Of a DNA stretch of 52,461 bases, positions 17,321 to 26,640 are shown piece after piece. Source of the stretch: Acidobacteriota bacterium (lineage in GTDB: Bacteria > Acidobacteriota > Terriglobia > Versatilivoradales > Versatilivoraceae); the NCBI GenBank assembly GCA_028875575.1, contig JAPPDF010000002.1, positions 1 through 52,461 of the forward strand, written 5' to 3'. The notes under the pieces were generated by a model. The model worked only from the letters and a program-made list of their open reading frames with translations, was not told where the DNA came from and did not search any database. The translations under genes and the position numbers were made by a program. Numbering within the stretch: the stretch's first letter is position 1; the number at the start of each line of letters is the position of its first letter.

Positions 17321-18304
17321 TCAGGTAAGCCCCAACGCCAAGCCGGCTGTTGCCGCCCGGGCCGTGTCCAACACCCAGGGACCGTCGGGGCTCAACCGAA
17401 CCTCCAGCTCTTCGCCGATGCCGGCCAGCCGGTCCCGCTCTCCATCGAAAGCCAGGGTCACCGGCTCTCTCATCTCCAACGGCTTTTTCTCCTCCAGCGA
17501 CAGGCGGTGCACGGCGCTGATGGAGATCTCCCGGAACAGCCCCGGCCCCAGCGGCGCCGTCACTCGCCGGCCATCCGGACCGAAGACCAGGTGAAGTCCC
17601 CGGGGACTTTCGGCGGTCACCGTTTCCACGAACCCCCCGATGGCCGACAGTCCGATGCTCCAGGGCTGGGCGCGGGTCAGGAAGAGCTCCTGCAGGTGGT
17701 CCACCTCCCAAATGGCTCGGGCTCCGATGAAGGTCCGGGTGGTGACGGCCAGGTCGACCAGGGCCAGGTCGACCACGCCCGAGGGGTCATGCAGCCACAG
17801 CACCTTGGACCGGGTGCAGGCCGTTTCCCGATCGGTCCGGCCCGTGGCCAGCAATCCGGCGGCAAGTCCGGCGGTGGTGCCTTCCTGAAATTCGGAGAAG
17901 ACGTTGTTGGTCCCGGTGGAGATGGGAAGTAGAGGAACCTCGCTCCCGCTGCCCTTGAAGACGGCGCGATTGGTCCCGTCGCCGCCCAGGGTCACGATAC
18001 ATCCGACCCCGGCCTCCACCATGGCCGCCGCTGCCCGGGTGGAATCCTGGGGACCGCCGCTGACCGGGATCTCCAGCGGAGACACCCGCAACCGGGTCTC
18101 ACCCATTTTCTGGCAGGCCTTGGGGCAGATTCCGGCGGGCTCGGGCATGTAGAGCACCTGCTCCACCCCGGCTGCTTCCAGGCCGCGCAGCAGGCGAGCG
18201 GTCAAGGCCGATTTTTCCTGGTTGGAGACCACCCAGGCCTGGGCCACCAGGCGACGGATGTCTCTACCCGACGCCGGATTGGCCACGATCCCGACTTTGC
18301 TCAT
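17321..18304 (-). CDS. acoX: AcoX-like ATP-NAD kinase family protein
   Basis: This 327-residue protein carries the GGDGTNR motif (near residue 105) of the NAD kinase/diacylglycerol kinase superfamily and a matching TGTNN block about 20 residues later. It resembles AcoX, a protein of uncertain role encoded with acetoin dehydrogenase genes. Here it lies 82 bp after acoC as the last gene of the operon, which supports the name. No clear ribosome site precedes the ATG at 18304, so translation may depend on coupling. The enzymatic activity of AcoX is not established; a kinase role is predicted from the motif. Confidence 0.8.
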   Translation of the reverse strand: MSKVGIVANPASGRDIRRLVAQAWVVSNQEKSALTARLLRGLEAAGVEQVLYMPEPAGICPKACQKMGETRLRVSPLEIPVSGGPQDSTRAAAAMVEAGVGCIVTLGGDGTNRAVFKGSGSEVPLLPISTGTNNVFSEFQEGTTAGLAAGLLATGRTDRETACTRSKVLWLHDPSGVVDLALVDLAVTTRTFIGARAIWEVDHLQELFLTRAQPWSIGLSAIGGFVETVTAESPRGLHLVFGPDGRRVTAPLGPGLFREISISAVHRLSLEEKKPLEMREPVTLAFDGERDRLAGIGEELEVRLSPDGPWVLDTARAATAGLALGLT

Positions 18305-18386
18305 GTCAAATTAATGCGGGGAGTAGCCCCAGCGCTGCACGACCAATCTTGCAAAAGGCTCATCCAGGAGAATGTCGGCTGCCCGG

Positions 18387-19448
18387 TCAGACGAACTCGG
18401 CCAGTAGCCGGGTGACCGGGGCGGGTTGCTCCACCGGGGCGGCGTGCCCGCAATCGGGCAGTTCGTGGAGTTGAGATCCCTCAATGGCGGCAGCCAACTG
18501 GCGGGAAAGGTCCGGCGGCGTAAGGCTGTCTTCCGAGCCCACCAGGACCTGGGTGGGGCAATTGAGGCTGCCCAGGCGAGGGCGCAGGTCGGCTTTGGCC
18601 ACCATGCGGGTGGCGGCCACGATGCTGGCGGCGTCGCTGGAAAGGATGCTGCGACGTATGGCCTCAACCACTTTGGGATTGGCGTCCCGAAAGGCGGGTC
18701 TGAAGGTCAGCTCGATGAGGGTGTCGGCAATGCCCTCCATGCCGCCGAAGGTGGCTGCCGATGCCAGCTCGAAGAGGGTGTTTCGGGTTTCCTGGGGGAA
18801 GGCGGCCGTGGTGGACAGCAGCGATAGCGAACGCACGCTCTCGGGACGGCTGGCGGCCAGCTCGACCGCAATCATGGCGCCCAGCGAGTGGCCCACCAGG
18901 CTGGCTTGCTCAACCTGAAGGGTATCCAGCAGAGCGACCAGGTCGGCGGTGTGTTTGCGGAGGGTGTGGGCGCCCGGTGTCTGCTCGGAACGGCCATGGC
19001 CGCGCAGGTCGTAGCTGATCAGGGTGCGGCCCTGAAAACCGGCCTGATCCAGGCCGGTCCATAGCTCCATGGAGCTGCTCAGGCCGTGGATGAAGACCAC
19101 GGCAGGCCCTTCGCCGGTCTGCTGCACGTTCAGGGCGATGCCGTTGGCCTGCAGGATCTCGGCGCTGGGACCCTCGGCCGCGCCCGGAGCCCGGGGCTTG
19201 ACGACGGCCCCTTCGGCGGGCTCGATCCGACCCAGGACCGTCCCCACGTCCACCACCTCTCCCTCGGCCACCACCACGCTGATGACCCCGTCCACGTCAG
19301 CGGTCATCTCCGCCGTGGCCTTGTCCGTCTCCACCTCCAGGACAACCTGGCCGGCCTCCACCGAGTCTCCGTCCTGAACCTGCCAGCGGGACAGCTTGCC
19401 TTCGCTCATTCCCATGCCCATCTTGGGCATGATGACGTCAATTGGCAT
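18387..19448 (-). CDS. acoC: Acetoin dehydrogenase E2 component: lipoyl domain fused to alpha/beta hydrolase
   Basis: This 353-residue protein has two parts. Residues 1-78 are a biotinyl/lipoyl domain with the lipoylation Lys43 in VETDKATAEM. After a short Ala/Pro linker, residues about 95-353 form an alpha/beta hydrolase with the oxyanion region HGLSSS, the nucleophile Ser188 in GHSLG, and a late His in CGHAAP. This architecture, with a hydrolase domain in place of the catalytic acyltransferase domain of ordinary E2 proteins, is typical of AcoC of the acetoin cleaving system. No peripheral-subunit-binding domain is evident. GAGGAAAGG precedes the ATG at 19448. It lies 40 bp after acoB. Confidence 0.88.
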   Translation of the reverse strand: MPIDVIMPKMGMGMSEGKLSRWQVQDGDSVEAGQVVLEVETDKATAEMTADVDGVISVVVAEGEVVDVGTVLGRIEPAEGAVVKPRAPGAAEGPSAEILQANGIALNVQQTGEGPAVVFIHGLSSSMELWTGLDQAGFQGRTLISYDLRGHGRSEQTPGAHTLRKHTADLVALLDTLQVEQASLVGHSLGAMIAVELAASRPESVRSLSLLSTTAAFPQETRNTLFELASAATFGGMEGIADTLIELTFRPAFRDANPKVVEAIRRSILSSDAASIVAATRMVAKADLRPRLGSLNCPTQVLVGSEDSLTPPDLSRQLAAAIEGSQLHELPDCGHAAPVEQPAPVTRLLAEFV

Positions 19449-19488
19449 CAGACCTTTCCTCGTTCGCTATCGATCAGCGGCCACTCTC

Positions 19489-20526
19489 TCAAGACACCTT
19501 GGAGCAGGTCTCTTTCACGGCGGCCACCACCTTTTGCGGATTGGGCAGGTAGGCGTCCTCAAGCACCGGGCTGAAGGGCACCGGGGAGTGGGGGGCGGTT
19601 ACCATGCCCACCGGCGCCCGCAGCCAGTGGAATCCCCGGCTGGCGACCATGCCGGCAATGTGCGAGGCCAACCCGCAGAGAGGATTGGCCTCGTCGACGA
19701 TCACCAGGCGCCCGGTCTTTTCCACCGATTCCAGAATGGTCTCCTCATCCAGTGGGGACACGGTGCGCAGGTCGATCACCTCGGCGTCGATGCCCTCCTT
19801 GGCCAGTGTCTCGGCGGCGTTCAAGGCATGAACGGCGGTGAGGCTTACCCCCAGCAGCGTTACGTCGCTGCCCGGCCGGGCCACGGCGGCCTTGCCGATG
19901 GGCACGATGTGCTCTCCCCCGGGCACCTCGCCCTTCATGGTGTACATGGTGATGTGCTCGCAGAAGATGACCGGATCGTCATCCCGGATCGAGGCCGTCA
20001 GCAGGCCCTTGGCGTCGGCGGCGTTGGAGGGGGCCACCACTTTCAGGCCGGGGATGTTGGCGAACATGGGATAGAGGGTCTGGGCGTGCTGGGCGGCGGC
20101 ACGAAAGCCGCCACCGATCATGGTGCGAATGGTGACCGGAACCATGGCCTTGCCGCCGAACATGTACCGCAGCTTGGAGCCCTGGTTGAGCAGTGAATCG
20201 AGGCAACTCCCCAGGAATCCGCAGAACATCAGTTCGGCGATGGGACGCAGCCCGGTGGCCGCGGCCCCAACCGCGGCTCCGATGAAAGCAGCTTCGGAAA
20301 TGGGGGTGTCCAGAACCCGCTCGCGTCCGAACTCGTGCACCAATCCCTTGGTCACACCCATGACGCCCCCCCAGGCCTCGTCATCTTCCAGGTGCTCCAC
20401 CTGGGCTCCTCCGGCGATGTCCTCGCCCATGATGACGATCTTGGGATCGGCGCGCATCTCCAGCCGAATGGACTCGTTGAGCGCCTCGGCAATAGTGATG
20501 GTTCTGGCGGCAGTGGCTACAGCCAT
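19489..20526 (-). CDS. acoB: Acetoin dehydrogenase E1 subunit beta
   Basis: This 345-residue protein matches the beta subunit of 2-oxo acid/acetoin dehydrogenases (transketolase pyrimidine-binding plus C-terminal domains). It shows MGEDIAGGA near residue 33, the DTPISEAAFIGAAVGAAATG block with the conserved Glu that activates thiamine diphosphate, and the C-terminal DLRTVSPLDEETI segment. AAGGAGG precedes the start. It forms the E1 heterotetramer with the AcoA product encoded 51 bp upstream. With AcoC it would cleave acetoin to acetaldehyde and acetyl-CoA. Sequence alone does not exclude another 2-oxo acid; the acoX and acoC neighbours favour acetoin. Confidence 0.88.
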   Translation of the reverse strand: MAVATAARTITIAEALNESIRLEMRADPKIVIMGEDIAGGAQVEHLEDDEAWGGVMGVTKGLVHEFGRERVLDTPISEAAFIGAAVGAAATGLRPIAELMFCGFLGSCLDSLLNQGSKLRYMFGGKAMVPVTIRTMIGGGFRAAAQHAQTLYPMFANIPGLKVVAPSNAADAKGLLTASIRDDDPVIFCEHITMYTMKGEVPGGEHIVPIGKAAVARPGSDVTLLGVSLTAVHALNAAETLAKEGIDAEVIDLRTVSPLDEETILESVEKTGRLVIVDEANPLCGLASHIAGMVASRGFHWLRAPVGMVTAPHSPVPFSPVLEDAYLPNPQKVVAAVKETCSKVS

Positions 20527-20577
20527 TTCAAGACCTCCTTGATCGTACGGTGGACCTCAATTCTCAACGACTCTCAA

Positions 20578-21546
20578 CTAGGGGTAACTGACGTAGACGT
20601 CGCTGGTGACCTCTTCCACCTGGGGCAAGGGACTGGACTCGGCGTAGGCCAGCGCTTCGTCAACAGCCTGCCTGGCCTCCCGGTCGATGGCATCCAGCTC
20701 CTCGGAAGTGAACCAGCCGTGCTGGGTGACCAGGGTCCTGAAGTCCCTGATGGAATCCTTGCCTTGGGACCCGCTCATGTAGAGATCATCCTTATAGGTC
20801 TGCTGGTCCCCCTCGAAGTGGCCGTGGTGGCGATAGGTCTTGCACTCCAGCAGGCTGGGCCCCTGTCCGGCCCGCGCCCGCTTCACGGCTTCCACGGCGG
20901 CTTCATGCACGGCGAAGACGTCGCTGCCGTCGACCACGGCCCCCGGGATGCCGTAACTGGCCGCCCGCTCGGCGATGTTCTCGATGGCGCAGTGATAGCT
21001 GGCAGGGGTGCTCTGGGCATAGCCGTTGTTCTCGGCCACGAAGATGACCGGAAGATTCCAGATGGCCGCCAGGTTGGCGCTTTCATGGAAGGTTCCCTGT
21101 TCGCAGGCGCCGTCCCCGAAGAAGCAGGCACAAACGTCCCCGCTGCCAGTCACCAACGAGGTCAGACCGGCGCCGCAGGCCAGGGGCGGCCCCCCGCCCA
21201 CGATCCCGTTGGCGCCCAACATGCCCTTGCCCACATCCGCGATGTGCATGGACCCGCCCTTGCCCTTGCACAACCCGGTGGCCTTTCCATAGATTTCGGC
21301 CATCATCGAGTTCATGTCGCAGCCCTTGGCGATGCAGTGCCCGTGCCCCCGGTGGGTGCTGGTAATGGTATCGCTGGCCCGCAAGGCGCTGCAGACACCG
21401 GTGGCAATGGCCTCCTCGCCCACGTAGAGGTGCACGAATCCGGGAATGTGGCCCTTGGCAAAGGCCTGCTTGACGGTTTCCTCGAAGTTTCGGATGGACA
21501 CCATGGTCCGGTACATGGACCGAAGCTGGTCCTGGCTGAGGTTCAT
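20578..21546 (-). CDS. acoA: Acetoin dehydrogenase E1 subunit alpha
   Basis: This 322-residue thiamine-diphosphate-dependent alpha subunit carries the ThDP motif from GDGACEQGTFHES to FVAENN (near residues 165-195). It also has the STHRGHGHCIAKG and GKGGSMHIAD blocks typical of pyruvate/acetoin E1 alpha. I place the start at 21546 because GGAGG lies just upstream and the length then matches AcoA; an in-frame start 29 codons earlier has no homologous-looking sequence. It is the first gene of the acoABCX operon. The dihydrolipoamide dehydrogenase (E3) and an AcoR-type activator are not in the window, so E3 must be supplied from elsewhere. Confidence 0.88.
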   Translation of the reverse strand: MNLSQDQLRSMYRTMVSIRNFEETVKQAFAKGHIPGFVHLYVGEEAIATGVCSALRASDTITSTHRGHGHCIAKGCDMNSMMAEIYGKATGLCKGKGGSMHIADVGKGMLGANGIVGGGPPLACGAGLTSLVTGSGDVCACFFGDGACEQGTFHESANLAAIWNLPVIFVAENNGYAQSTPASYHCAIENIAERAASYGIPGAVVDGSDVFAVHEAAVEAVKRARAGQGPSLLECKTYRHHGHFEGDQQTYKDDLYMSGSQGKDSIRDFRTLVTQHGWFTSEELDAIDREARQAVDEALAYAESSPLPQVEEVTSDVYVSYP

Positions 21547-21700
21547 GACCTGATTCCTCCCGTTTACAGGATCAGACACCAAGACGCGACCGCTTCGCAA
21601 GAGCGGGCGCCGGCGGATCCCCATCGCAGACAAGATAGAGGGAAACCATACGCGACCGGCCCCCCGACTTCAACCCTTATTTGCGGTCCATTGCCGGGGT

Positions 21701-23245
21701 TCAATCCCAGTCCACGGAGGGTGGGGGTTCCGACAGGAAAACGGTGGGCTGCAGTCCGGGAATGTCCGGAACCAGCGGGAAGAAGGGACGTTTCATCCGC
21801 TGGTAGGGGAGATGGCGCACCGAGGCCGGCGTCGGTCCCGGAGTGTCCACCACCAGGGCTCCCTTGGAAATTCCGGCATAGGCGTAGTTGAAGTTCATGG
21901 GGTTCTTGACGCCGATGAACTTGGCCTGAAGGGGATCCAGGCCGGCGGCCTGGAATTGCTCGGTCTTCCATTCGTAGGTAGGCCTGGAGGTTACCAGCAC
22001 CTGGAAGGCGCCGATCCGCAAAACGGCCGAAGCCCCCATGGAAGCCCGGGTGCCTCCGTAGATTCCTCCGGAATAGACGAAGGCGCCGTCCAGCAATCGC
22101 GAGACCTCGCCCTCTACCTGCAGGGGCTGTCCCCAACGAGGGTCCAGCTTGTGGCCCAGCGGCAACCGGACCCTGCGGCCGGCCCCTGCCTGAAAACAGG
22201 CGCCGGCCGCGTCCGGGTCCACCACCGTCAACAGGGTCGGCTCCTCCACACCGATCCGGATCAGCTCTTTGAGCAGGGCGACACTGTCTCCGGCCGCGCC
22301 CCCTCCGGTACAGTCCGCCGTATCGACCAGAAGTACCGGCCCCCCGGAAAGGCGCCGCCCCCGATCTACTGCCTCGGCAACCGTCATCATTCCACACTCG
22401 AATCGGTATCGGTTATCCCAGTACTCCTCGGCCAGCGTCAGGGCAAGGCGCCGGGCCAGCTTGTGGTCGTTGTCGCTGATGACCAACCCGCCCGAGCCCA
22501 GCCCGGGCAAGTCGTTGTAGGGGTGCACCCCGAACACCGAGACCGACAGGATTCCGGGATCCTGTTCCATCTCCCGGGCGCGTCGGGTCAGGTGCGCCAT
22601 GGGAGCATCCCCAAAGGTCATGCCATGGATACCGCTGGTCAGCACCGGGACCTTGGCCATGGCGGCGACGGGCCTCTCCCGGCCTCGAAGCAGGCGGAAC
22701 AGCAGTTGGGCGGCCCGCTCCCCGGTGGTGAACGCATCGTCGTGGGGGTAGCGGGTGAAGGCCACCAGCCCGGAGGCCTGCCGGACCATGCGCCGGGTGA
22801 CATGGGCATGCATGTCCAGGGTGGCGACGACGGGGACCTTGTGCCCGACAATCTTGCGGACCGACAGGAGCAGATCGCCTTCCGGGTCGTCTTCGGAAAC
22901 CGTCGTCATCGACCCGTGCAGCGCCAGCAGGACGCCGTCCACCCGACCGGCTTTCCGAAGGGGGGAGAGGAGGGACTGCTTGAGGGCCCGGTAGCAGTCG
23001 TCGGTGCTGGGCCCGCCGGAAACGCAGCGAGCCGCCACCAGCGGGACCGTCCGAGCCCCCTCTGCCTCGCAGACTGCAAGCATGCCGGCATTCTCGCAGT
23101 CGGTTCCGGCCAGTTGAAGCAGATCCTCACCGTGGTGAATATAGGTGTTGTTCCAGAGATCCAGTTCGGTCCGGGTGGTCAGGAACTGACTGGTCTCCTG
23201 AAAAATTCCGCCGATGGCGATGCGAAGATTTGTTGAGCGCGCCAC
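21701..23245 (-). CDS. M81 family metallopeptidase (MlrC-like)
   Basis: This 514-residue protein belongs to the MlrC family (peptidase M81), known from microcystin and linear peptide degradation but widespread in bacteria without that pathway. Family blocks seen are IGGIFQETSQF at the N-terminus, LLALHGSMTTV (near residue 108), TLDMHAHVT (near 142), RYPHDDAFTTGERAAQL and VDTADCTGGGAAGDS (near 300). It starts with GTG at 23245 after a strong GGAGG. No signal peptide is seen, so it is probably cytoplasmic. It lies 61 bp after the enolase-superfamily gene on the same strand. The natural substrate is unknown. Confidence 0.88.
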   Translation of the reverse strand: MARSTNLRIAIGGIFQETSQFLTTRTELDLWNNTYIHHGEDLLQLAGTDCENAGMLAVCEAEGARTVPLVAARCVSGGPSTDDCYRALKQSLLSPLRKAGRVDGVLLALHGSMTTVSEDDPEGDLLLSVRKIVGHKVPVVATLDMHAHVTRRMVRQASGLVAFTRYPHDDAFTTGERAAQLLFRLLRGRERPVAAMAKVPVLTSGIHGMTFGDAPMAHLTRRAREMEQDPGILSVSVFGVHPYNDLPGLGSGGLVISDNDHKLARRLALTLAEEYWDNRYRFECGMMTVAEAVDRGRRLSGGPVLLVDTADCTGGGAAGDSVALLKELIRIGVEEPTLLTVVDPDAAGACFQAGAGRRVRLPLGHKLDPRWGQPLQVEGEVSRLLDGAFVYSGGIYGGTRASMGASAVLRIGAFQVLVTSRPTYEWKTEQFQAAGLDPLQAKFIGVKNPMNFNYAYAGISKGALVVDTPGPTPASVRHLPYQRMKRPFFPLVPDIPGLQPTVFLSEPPPSVDWD

Positions 23246-23306
23246 AAATCCTCCATCCCGGCCGGCATCCTCGGCCGAGGGGTCGTGGAGATACCGCCAC
23301 CAGGAC

Positions 23307-24488
23307 TCAATATGGCTCCCGGAAGACCCAGTACTCCTTGCCGAAGGACATGTCGGAGTAGGCCCCGGTGGGCAGCCGTTGGCCGGCAGGCAGTGTCCAG
23401 CGGCGAATGACCGCTTCGTTCAGGTCAACCCCCAGGCCGGGAGCCTTGGGAAGCCGGAAGCAACCGTCTTCGATCCGGTGGGGCTCCGCCAGCAGGTCGT
23501 CGATGAAGGGATTGCCGGTTCGGTCCACTTCGACCGTGATGCCGTTGGGGAGAGCGGCGATAACGTGCATGTTGGCCGTCAGGGCCAGGGCGTCGCTCCA
23601 GGTGTGAGTGGCGACCCGGGCCCCGTGCTCCTCCGCCAACTGCCCGACCCGATGGCACTCGCTGATGCCGCCCGCTCGACAGGCATCGGGCTGGACCACA
23701 TCCAGGGCTCCGGCCCTGAGCATTTCCCGGAATCCCTGGAGGCCAAACTCGTTTTCACCCGCGGCCACCGGGACCTTGCAGTGCCGCCTCAAGGCAACGT
23801 AATTGTCGATGTCCTCGGGCTCGAAGGGCTCTTCATACCAGAAGACCCGGTTCTCTTCCAGGACCGTCGCCATCCGCCGCGCCACCTCCAGGCTGTAGCG
23901 CATGGAGGCGTCCACGATCACGTCCACGGCGGGCCCCACCGCCTGGCGCACGGTACGGACGGAGGCCACGTCGTAGTCTTCGTCCTTACCCAGCCGCATC
24001 TTCACCCGGCGGTAGCCCTGGTCCACGTAGCCTGCCGCCTCTCGGCCCAGCGACTCCAGGCTGTCCGTCCACAGCAGCGCGCTGGCATAGGCCGGCACCC
24101 TGTCCCTGGATCCCCCCAGAAGCTCCTGCACGGTCTTGCCCAGGGCCTTTCCCCTCAGGTCCCAAAAGGCGATATCCAGCGCCCCCAGGGCCGACAGGGC
24201 CGCTCCCTTTCTCCCGTACCAGCGGGTGGCCTGGTACATCTTGGACCACAGGGCTTCCACCTCCCTGGGATCGTCTCCCAGCAGCAGGGGCTTGAGGTGA
24301 TCCTCGATGACGATCCTCACCAGCTCCGGATGGCTGTAGGCCGAACCCCAGCCCACCCTTCCGTCACTGGCCGTGACCCGAACCAGAGAGGTCAGGCGAC
24401 CCGTCAGCTGTCCTCCGGCATAGGTCGATCGCCGCTCCGGCGGGATCTCATAGCGCAGGTTGATGACCTCGATTTCTTCGATTCTCAT
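23307..24488 (-). CDS. Mandelate racemase/muconate lactonizing enzyme family protein
   Basis: This 393-residue enolase-superfamily enzyme has an N-terminal capping domain and a C-terminal barrel. The barrel shows VKMRLG (Lys-x-Arg in place of the more usual Lys-x-Lys of the racemase subgroup), metal ligands in VIVDASM, YEEPFEPED and AAGENEFG, and the His of ATHTWSDA. Such enzymes abstract a proton alpha to a carboxylate, commonly as sugar-acid dehydratases. The start at 24488 (MRIEEIEVINLRY) fits the fold; an in-frame start 22 codons upstream does not add conserved sequence. It heads a two-gene unit with the M81 gene. A sugar-acid dehydratase role is inference. Confidence 0.87.
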   Translation of the reverse strand: MRIEEIEVINLRYEIPPERRSTYAGGQLTGRLTSLVRVTASDGRVGWGSAYSHPELVRIVIEDHLKPLLLGDDPREVEALWSKMYQATRWYGRKGAALSALGALDIAFWDLRGKALGKTVQELLGGSRDRVPAYASALLWTDSLESLGREAAGYVDQGYRRVKMRLGKDEDYDVASVRTVRQAVGPAVDVIVDASMRYSLEVARRMATVLEENRVFWYEEPFEPEDIDNYVALRRHCKVPVAAGENEFGLQGFREMLRAGALDVVQPDACRAGGISECHRVGQLAEEHGARVATHTWSDALALTANMHVIAALPNGITVEVDRTGNPFIDDLLAEPHRIEDGCFRLPKAPGLGVDLNEAVIRRWTLPAGQRLPTGAYSDMSFGKEYWVFREPY

Positions 24489-24891
24489 GGGCTTTTTCCA
24501 GGCGTCAATTGCCTCTCCGAAACTTTTGATCCTACCACACCACTCCCCTTCCAATAGCAGTCACCCAAGCCGGGCCGCCAAGACGAGAACCCCCGGCGAC
24601 GCGGTGACCAGCTAAGCTCGACACCGGGTTGCCCCCGGAAAGTTGCACGACTGTTGAGGAGTTGTTTCGCATCTGCGACCGGATGGGGTAATATGACCCG
24701 CACCAATCGAGAGGTTACACCACGGGGGAGGTAATCTGCGCGCCGCCGGCCCGCAGACAGCACCTTCCGTGACTCTGCGTCGGTTATCGGCTGGCGGCTT
24801 TACAACCACTGCCGTTAAGGATATGGAATGAGCGCCCTGCCGGGAGTCACTGAAGCAGAGCCGAGACGAAACCGATCAAGAAGGGACCACG
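24489..24891. other. Divergent intergenic region, 403 bp
   Basis: The region is between the enolase-superfamily gene (minus) and the radical SAM gene (plus). A good -10-like hexamer, TAATAT (24689-24694), is present on the plus strand; the nearest -35-like hexamer (TTGTTT, 24662-24667) is 21 bp away, too far for a standard promoter. Although the downstream protein is probably cobalamin-dependent, I do not see the conserved core of a cobalamin riboswitch. No small gene is supported. Confidence 0.3.
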
Positions 24892-26598
24892 ATGCATATT
24901 CTCCTGTACGTGCCTGACAATCAGGTGACCAACAACTTTGTTCCGCAACTTTGGCCCTTCGTCCTGCAGAGACTGACGCCGAAGGAACATCGGGTCAGCA
25001 TCATCGACGGCAATGTGCGTCACCTGAGTGCCCGGGAGTTGGTCGACTTCATCGTTGAGAACGATGTAAGTCTGGTGGGCATGGGCTTCATGACCCGTAT
25101 GGCCCAAAAGGCGTATCACATGGCGGCAGCGATTCGAAAGGAAACAAACGTGCCGATCGTGATGGGAGGTCCGCACGTGACCGAAGTCCCCAACGAGCCC
25201 CTCGGCCTCACCGGTCATCCTCAATACGCCGACGCGGTAGTGTTGGGAGAAGCGGACGACACTTGGCCTCTGGTGGTGCGGGATGCGGCCGCAGGAACCT
25301 TGCAGCAGTTTTACCAGCCCGCCGTCATCGACGGGAAGGATGTGAAGCCGAGCCTCAAAAACTATCCGCAGGTAAGGTGGGACCAGATCGACCTCTCGCT
25401 TTTCGATCTCATGCGATTCGTGCCGTCCACGGCCAAACGGATGCTCAAGAAGCTAGGCCTGAACTATGACGAGCTCTACGTGGTGCCCGTGGAATCGGGG
25501 CGGGGCTGCCCCTACGGCTGTGAATTCTGCACCGTGACCGGATTCTTCGGAGACCAGATTCGCTTCCGCGACAACCAGAACGTCATCGACGAACTGCTCT
25601 GCCTGAAGGCCTTGGCCAAGGAAAAGAACGCACTGGTCAGTGTCTTCTTCATTGATGACAACTTCGCGATCAATCGCAAGCGCACCAAATCCCTGCTGCG
25701 CGACATGATCGCCCAGGATGCCTGTGTTCCCTGGATTGCTCAGATCAGCATGAACCTGTTGCGAGACGAAGAACTGGTGCGGCTCATCGCCGAAAGCGGC
25801 GGGCGCTGGATCTTCATGGGTCTGGAGTCCATCGATGCCGACAGCCTCAAAGTCGCCAACAAGTCGTTCAACAAGCCCGGCGAGTATGCGGAAATCCTGA
25901 ACCTGCTGGCCAAGTACGAGCTCTATGCCATCACTTCTTTCATCTTCGGCATGGAGGGGGATCGCCAGGGCGTCTCGGAAAACACCTTCCGCCAGGTCGA
26001 CGGCTGGCCTCCGGGACTGCCGGTTTTCGGGATACTCACCCCTTACCCGGCCACACCGTTGTACGATCGCTTGCAAAGTGAGGGGCGGCTGACCCGACCG
26101 GAACATTGGCTGGACTTCCAGGCCTTCAAGGCCGCCTATCTCCCCAAGGGCCTTTCCGCAGACCAGGCGGAAGAGGAGGTTCACCGCGCCTGGGCACACT
26201 GCTACAGCTCACAAGCCTTCCGCAGGTCTCAAGACTGGCTGCTCCGCAACCGGAAATCCTTCGGGTATCAGGTCATGCACTTCGTGGCGCGCTTGCTCTT
26301 CCGAGGCATCTATTTCCCGCAGTTGACCCGCTGGGCGTGGATCAAGCTCCTGGCCCGGAATTACAGCACGATTGGGAACCTGGTGTATCAGGGGCTCAGG
26401 AAACAGCGCAGGGCTCGCCGAAAACCGCCGGCGCCAGCGCTCGCACAGACTCCGGCGGGGGGTGCATCAGGGGTCTTGCGCGATAACGACCTCAAGGGAA
26501 TGGTCAGGGAAGCGCCGGTCTGGAAGGCTTCGGAGTCCCTCGGGGAAGGCGAGGAACCCCCTCGAGAATCCATCCCCACTCAATCCAGGCTTACTTGA
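24892..26598 (+). CDS. Cobalamin-type radical SAM protein
   Basis: This 568-residue protein has an N-terminal Rossmann-like B12-binding domain (residues about 1-150; MGFMTRM and VMGGPHVTEVPNEPL are typical strands) followed by a radical SAM barrel. The [4Fe-4S] motif is GRGCPYGCEFC (CxxxCxxC, near residues 206-213). FIDDNFAINRKR, the GRWIFMGLESI strand and a YPATPLYDRL block follow, as in BchE/HpnP/HpnR-like B-class enzymes. The B12 domain lacks an obvious DxHxxG, as in many such proteins. The C-terminal 150 residues are basic and aromatic and may touch the membrane. GAAGGGA precedes the ATG. Such enzymes methylate or rearrange unactivated carbons, often in lipids or pigments; the substrate here is unknown. 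Confidence 0.85.
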   Translation: MHILLYVPDNQVTNNFVPQLWPFVLQRLTPKEHRVSIIDGNVRHLSARELVDFIVENDVSLVGMGFMTRMAQKAYHMAAAIRKETNVPIVMGGPHVTEVPNEPLGLTGHPQYADAVVLGEADDTWPLVVRDAAAGTLQQFYQPAVIDGKDVKPSLKNYPQVRWDQIDLSLFDLMRFVPSTAKRMLKKLGLNYDELYVVPVESGRGCPYGCEFCTVTGFFGDQIRFRDNQNVIDELLCLKALAKEKNALVSVFFIDDNFAINRKRTKSLLRDMIAQDACVPWIAQISMNLLRDEELVRLIAESGGRWIFMGLESIDADSLKVANKSFNKPGEYAEILNLLAKYELYAITSFIFGMEGDRQGVSENTFRQVDGWPPGLPVFGILTPYPATPLYDRLQSEGRLTRPEHWLDFQAFKAAYLPKGLSADQAEEEVHRAWAHCYSSQAFRRSQDWLLRNRKSFGYQVMHFVARLLFRGIYFPQLTRWAWIKLLARNYSTIGNLVYQGLRKQRRARRKPPAPALAQTPAGGASGVLRDNDLKGMVREAPVWKASESLGEGEEPPRESIPTQSRLT

Positions 26599-26640
26599 GC
26601 AAGAACTTCTGAACCCGCCAGCCGACCACTTCGGCTACGT

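Noticed and set aside
21701-23245. A microcystin-degradation role for the M81 peptidase
   Set aside because: The mlrA, mlrB and mlrD partners are absent and M81 proteins are common in bacteria that do not degrade microcystin.
24489-24891. A cobalamin riboswitch upstream of the radical SAM gene
   Set aside because: Considered because the protein should use B12, but the conserved core sequences of the riboswitch are not visible.
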